64,000 nucleotides of DNA from Agroathelia rolfsii (Eukaryota; Basidiomycota; Agaricomycetes; Amylocorticiales; Amylocorticiaceae), in the NCBI GenBank assembly GCA_018343915.1, contig JABRWF010000006.1:2232001-2296000 (forward strand). The letters are read 5' to 3'. A program made the translations under genes and the position numbers. The notes beneath the pieces are model-generated. The model was not told the DNA's origin, searched no databases, and worked only from the letters and a program-made list of their open reading frames with translations. Of this stretch, positions 60,001-64,000 are shown in pieces. Position 1 is the stretch's first letter, and the number at the start of each line of letters is the position of its first letter.

Positions 60001-61518
60001 AGAGATAGTGATCGAAAGCCGTGGTATGGGCTTTGAATCCACTTCCACTTCACTGGTTCAATCCATTTTCAATCGGTCTCGACCAGTAGGCATAAACGGT
60101 CCGGCTCGGGGCGGACTCATGCGGAGAAAGGACGATACAAGACGCAATGCAACATGACACGGCATCATGTCGTTTGCGATTTCCCTGATTGTGACTGCAC
60201 AAAGAGAAAGAGAAAACCCGAGAGTGCGGAATAATAGAAGACGAACATGCGATAGGATGCCAGTAGGTAGGATTGAGACCTGGGTTTCTCGTACGAGGAA
60301 AGATGAGATGTGATAACGTGGAAGTAGGCAGCCATTACATGTGCCCACCGCCAGTTGTGTGATACTGCTGTGGATCCATCCGGACTGATTTACAGCAGCG
60401 GGTGTGTGATCCGTTACGGACCGGCGTGCTGGTGTATAAGCATACGGGAAGAAGTGTAAAGGGAGATATAATCGGCTGAATGCTCGAATGTGTTACCGGT
60501 GTAAGCATCCGAATGGCTGGGAGGATTATCGTCGATGGATGATCGATGGAGTTTGTCAGCGTCGATGGTGATATGTGGATACTTCTTTCCCTTTGACGAG
60601 ATCGGTTGTACGCCGGAGATCATCCGAGATCGGTCATAGAGCAGAAGGACGAGAAGAGGTGTATCGGTGTCGCCGGTGTGTATATATCCAAGTCTTTCTA
60701 TGCTGTCTGGGACCAATAAGAATGTCGGACAGCTGTTAGCTAGGCCCGGGCTCCGGGTGGTGGGCTGGAGAGGTGAGGTTGGATAGCCTGGTCACGTTGG
60801 CCGTCGAAGAATAGAACATCGACCAGGTGCGCTTTATAAATGTATCACAAGGTCAGCATATAGTGTACACATAGCTCCTTTGGCCATACACATGAGCGAC
60901 CAGTAAGCCCACAAGGCTGCCTTGCTGAAAAATAGCAGATCGATCATGAAAGCATGGTTTAGCTGACTTCGGGATCCTCAAGTCGAATGCTAGGAAATGT
61001 ACCCCTATTGAGGACAATTGACCCAGAAACTAAAATAGATATACTTGGGTAAATACCCAAGGTCCTAGAAAAGCCCAATATAACCCAATGAATGCTACTC
61101 TTGACTCCTAAACCTTGTCAGCGCGCGAATAGTGGTACTACTAGTAGCAACATTGTGAGCACAGGAAGTATATTGCTCGCTGTGGAGCATCACAAGAAAA
61201 ATGACAATTAGGTAAGGGAAATTACTAGAAGGAAGATGGGATGTCAGAAACTAGCACAGCGACAAGCAATTTCGTTGTCGCCGCCCTGAACCTTGTGAAA
61301 TCGACTTTGAAAGACACTGCCTTGTCTAATAATTATTTAGGAGGCGGAAGTAAAATAAAAGGGGAATACGTCATTTTAACTACGCCTATAAGCAGCTAGT
61401 TTCATACGGCCATATGCTATTTCATGTCCACACTTGTTTCCTCTACTCTTTCAGCCATCATACCACTCTCTAAACCGTCTGCTGACTCTCGTTCGCCGCC
61501 CGGTCTCTTCTGCAGACC
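57073..61518. other. Long gene-poor region
   Basis: About 4.4 kb. The left kilobase is pyrimidine-rich 3' flank of the preceding gene. At 58852-58872 there is a (CATA)n microsatellite. Between 59795 and 60716 several open frames under 121 codons occur on both strands, none convincing. The right end is the promoter of the BAR-like gene. No RNA gene or transposon recognised. Confidence 0.4.
58852..58872. repeat. (CATA)n microsatellite
   Basis: About five tandem CATA units, visible directly. Confidence 0.9.
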
Positions 61519-64000
61519 ATGGTTCACCGTCAGGCCGACTCCCGGTTGCTAGCCAACTTGCTCTCGACTGAAAAGGACTACTTGAAACAACTCGATGCTT
61601 TACTGAAATCCAACTCATCTTCCCTGGCCTCCTTTTCTGCTTACGCATCTGCATCATCCCCACCTACATCCCAAATCATAACACAAGTGGCTGGCGCCTT
61701 CGCTGGTGCGGACGAGGCCCTCTTGAAGTATGCCAACGCAGTAGATGCCTGGCGCAATGAACTCGACGGACTCAAGGCGCTAGAAGAAGAGGTCAATACC
61801 GTTATACGAGATAAAGACATACTGTATGTCCCCTTTCCATTGCTTCTGTTCCCACCACTCCCCCTTTGCCTTTGTCTTGTCCACGGTTTGCTCGCGATCC
61901 GAAGAGTCAAGGGTTCTTTACATCTTGACAGATGTCACGCTTAGTGATATCCACATCATTTTATCCTGCATATCAGTCCTGTTATAACTCCAAATATGGT
62001 GCTGCTGTTTTGTTGTATCTCAGTCTAGCCATAACTATCTTGGCCAGAAGGCATGATCTATGTTCCTATCTACAAGAGCTGTGAACAGCCTTAAGCGCCC
62101 TTAAGACTCTTCTATTCTGTCTTCCGATTTATGCGCGTTTCCATTATCCTTTCTCTGATTTCTAATCATATCCCATAATAGCATTGGCCGTCTCATCAAG
62201 GCATCCAAGTCTCAGAAACCCACCCGTGATTCACTCCTGGGAAACCAACTTACACCCTTGGGATCTTCCACGCTCTCACTAGGTTCTGACCACTCCGCGG
62301 GTCCAAACTCCAAGCTTGGGCAGGCACAGGCAGAACTACAGGCATGCGAGGCTTACTTGACCGAAAAGGAGCGCGAACTGGCTGAGCGCCGGTTTGAGGT
62401 CATCCGCCAGGGACTCAGCGCCCGTGCCAAGGCCATGGTGGAGTGCGGTTGGCAATGGGGTGAAATGGGCAAGGAGGCCCTTCGAGCGTTAGAGTCTCCC
62501 GATGGTAAGCTCACACCCTTCAAAGCGCCTTTCCATACTCCAAATATTCAATGTGATCACGACAATTGATTATCGTGTGAATAAACAGCAAGTTCAAGTC
62601 GCTTGTCGGGATCGTTATCACGCTCAAGCTCTCTTGCTCGTGGTCCATTCGAACGTGCAGATGTTGACAAGCCCTTGCCTGGCGACCCAGCGGTCAAACA
62701 GCCTTCTGATATTTCTTCCGTTACCCCATCCCAATCAGCATCAAACCGAGACGGCGTAATCCCTGCATCACGCCATACACTACCTCGACGCATCACAGAG
62801 GAAAGCCTCAACCAACACGAGGACGATAGCTCGGATGAGGCAGAAGACTCCAACGATCTCGTGATAGTTGAAAACCCACAATTCTCTAATGCTCAGCTCG
62901 ACAAGAGGTCAAGCGTCGTCAACTCCAGATTGTTCCCCAGTCAGAGTGCTTTGGGCAGCTCAACACGCGCCGATACGGGTCCCTATCTAAACGGTCTCGC
63001 AAGAGAGAGGAAGAACAGCCGGACAGGTTTTTTGGGGACTCTCCGCGGATTCTTCCGAGGCTCTAATTCACAGAAAGATAGAGCCTACAATGACGACGAC
63101 GATGATCGCGACGACGCCTTCTCCTCGTCTAGATCGCCTATGACAGGCGGTAGCAATGGCAAGTGGGCGACCCGCACGGACGCCAACTTGAAAGCGACCA
63201 AGAAGAAGGCCAAACGACAAGCGCGCGCTAGTGGGAACGACGATAGCAGTGATGATGATGTCGCTGCGAGGACGCACCTGGGTGTTGGTGGCTCTGCGGG
63301 AGTCGGGCTCGCCTCCGGCTCCAACCCTGCGGTGCCTCCTCTCCCCCGAGCGACGTTGTTAGAGGCCCGGAGCGTTTCTGCTTCCAATACACCTGCGAGT
63401 GGGACTTCCAAGAAGAAGTTGAAGAGGAGTGAGACCATTGGCGCGGGCCCTTCCACAACAGCATCTGCAGCACCGTCAACGCCCCTCCCTTCGCCTTCGG
63501 GTAGCAAGCCGCGACCGGTAAGATCTCAATCGGACCACTCGACACTGTCGAAAAAGGATAGTGTCAGCCAATGGGTGAGCCAGCAATCCTCCCAGTCTCT
63601 CACTGATGTGCGGGATTCACATGATCCGCCATTACCTTCTCCTTCACTCAAGTCCGCCGCAAACGGGAATGGTATTCTCCACGATGGTAATAACCCTCCA
63701 ACACCGAGCAGAAAATACGCCACTGCGTCTACAAACGGCACTGGAAGCAAGGCTGGATCCTCAGGCTCGCAACCAATGAACCGCCGTAACTCCCTGACGA
63801 GCACCGTTTCTGCCCCCGTCACCACTTCCGGCTCTGGGAGGCAGAACAAGACAAACGGCGGGGGCACTGTCAGCCGATCGTCCTCTCTCCGTGATAGCCT
63901 TGGCGGCGTTCATGGACACGCACGCGGCGGATCATACACTCCCGAGACTAACTTGATGACCATCGTCGAGGACATGAAGCGGATGAATATGCGTCAAGTT
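61519..64000 (+). CDS. IMD/BAR-like domain protein (Ivy1-like?), 3' end outside window
   Basis: Three exons so far (61519-61823, 62182-62504, 62589-64000), 680 residues, frame open at the right edge. The first 205 residues form a heptad-rich helical region typical of BAR/IMD membrane-bending domains: LLANLLSTEKDYLKQLDALL, GADEALLKYANAVDAWRNEL, QAELQACEAYLTEKERELAE, RRFEVIRQGLSARAKAMVEC. The pattern recalls fungal Ivy1-type I-BAR proteins of vacuole/endosome membranes, but this is from memory of the layout only. The rest is disordered, Ser-rich and basic (KATKKKAKRQARASG). The first intron (358 bp) is long for this window, yet the protein reads smoothly across it. Confidence 0.75.

Noticed and set aside
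59795..60157. Plus-strand frame of 120 codons
   Set aside because: Isolated, no family, and the opposite strand is also open; no splice or promoter support.

Overview
The window is eukaryotic, filamentous-fungal DNA, most likely from an agaricomycete basidiomycete. Genes are packed on both strands and broken by many short introns (mostly 45-90 bp) with GT(A/G)NGT-type donors and YAG acceptors. CT-rich leaders precede several start codons. The gene content also fits: noxR, a trifunctional-type TRP1, a BUD4/anillin protein, a DUF6533-type seven-helix membrane protein and an F-box protein. Exon structures below were rebuilt by hand from reading frame, splice signals and family sequence patterns. 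For every gene called with confidence, the exon lengths sum to a multiple of three (TRP1 and the last gene are cut by the window edges).

Layout. 1-738 (-): 5' end of TRP1 (glutamine amidotransferase domain), running off the left edge. 1672-3987 (+): noxR, the p67phox-like NADPH oxidase regulator. 4859-6462 (-): two unresolved, possibly decayed coding traces. 7585-10905 (-): large disordered protein with a C-terminal BRCT domain. 12501-18314 (-): 1781-residue BUD4/anillin-like protein. 19164-21272 (+): DUF6533-like seven-helix membrane protein. 23997-26813 (+): asteroid/XPG-like nuclease-fold protein. 27303-27897 (+): small unknown protein. 28327-29980 (-): NAD kinase with a mitochondrial-looking N terminus. 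30462-31948 (-): Ser/Pro-rich unknown. 33374-34437 (+): unknown protein with a twin CX3C motif. 34889-39081 (+): KIN1/PAR-1-type kinase with a C-terminal KA1 domain. 39934-42147 (-): F-box protein. 42457-43834 (-): BET2, Rab geranylgeranyltransferase beta subunit. 44085-46596 (+): APC-family amino-acid/GABA permease. 47313-48227 (-): rhodanese-like protein lacking the catalytic Cys. 48760-50694 (+): basic, probably nuclear protein. 56155-57072 (+): conserved-looking small protein. 61519-64000 (+): IMD/BAR-like (Ivy1-like?) protein running off the right edge. Long stretches at 21.3-24.0, 50.7-56.1 and 57.1-61.5 kb are gene-poor.

Functional themes. Several genes act on polarity, septins and membrane traffic: noxR, BUD4, KIN1, BET2 and the BAR-like protein. 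The rest are housekeeping (tryptophan synthesis, NADP supply, nutrient uptake). They are separate transcription units, not an operon or biosynthetic cluster. No convincing tRNA, rRNA, CRISPR array or intact transposon was seen. The most unusual signals are a diverged duplicated segment beside BUD4, two GC-AG introns, the twin CX3C protein, the Cys-less rhodanese, and coding traces on the minus strand that lack a full gene model.
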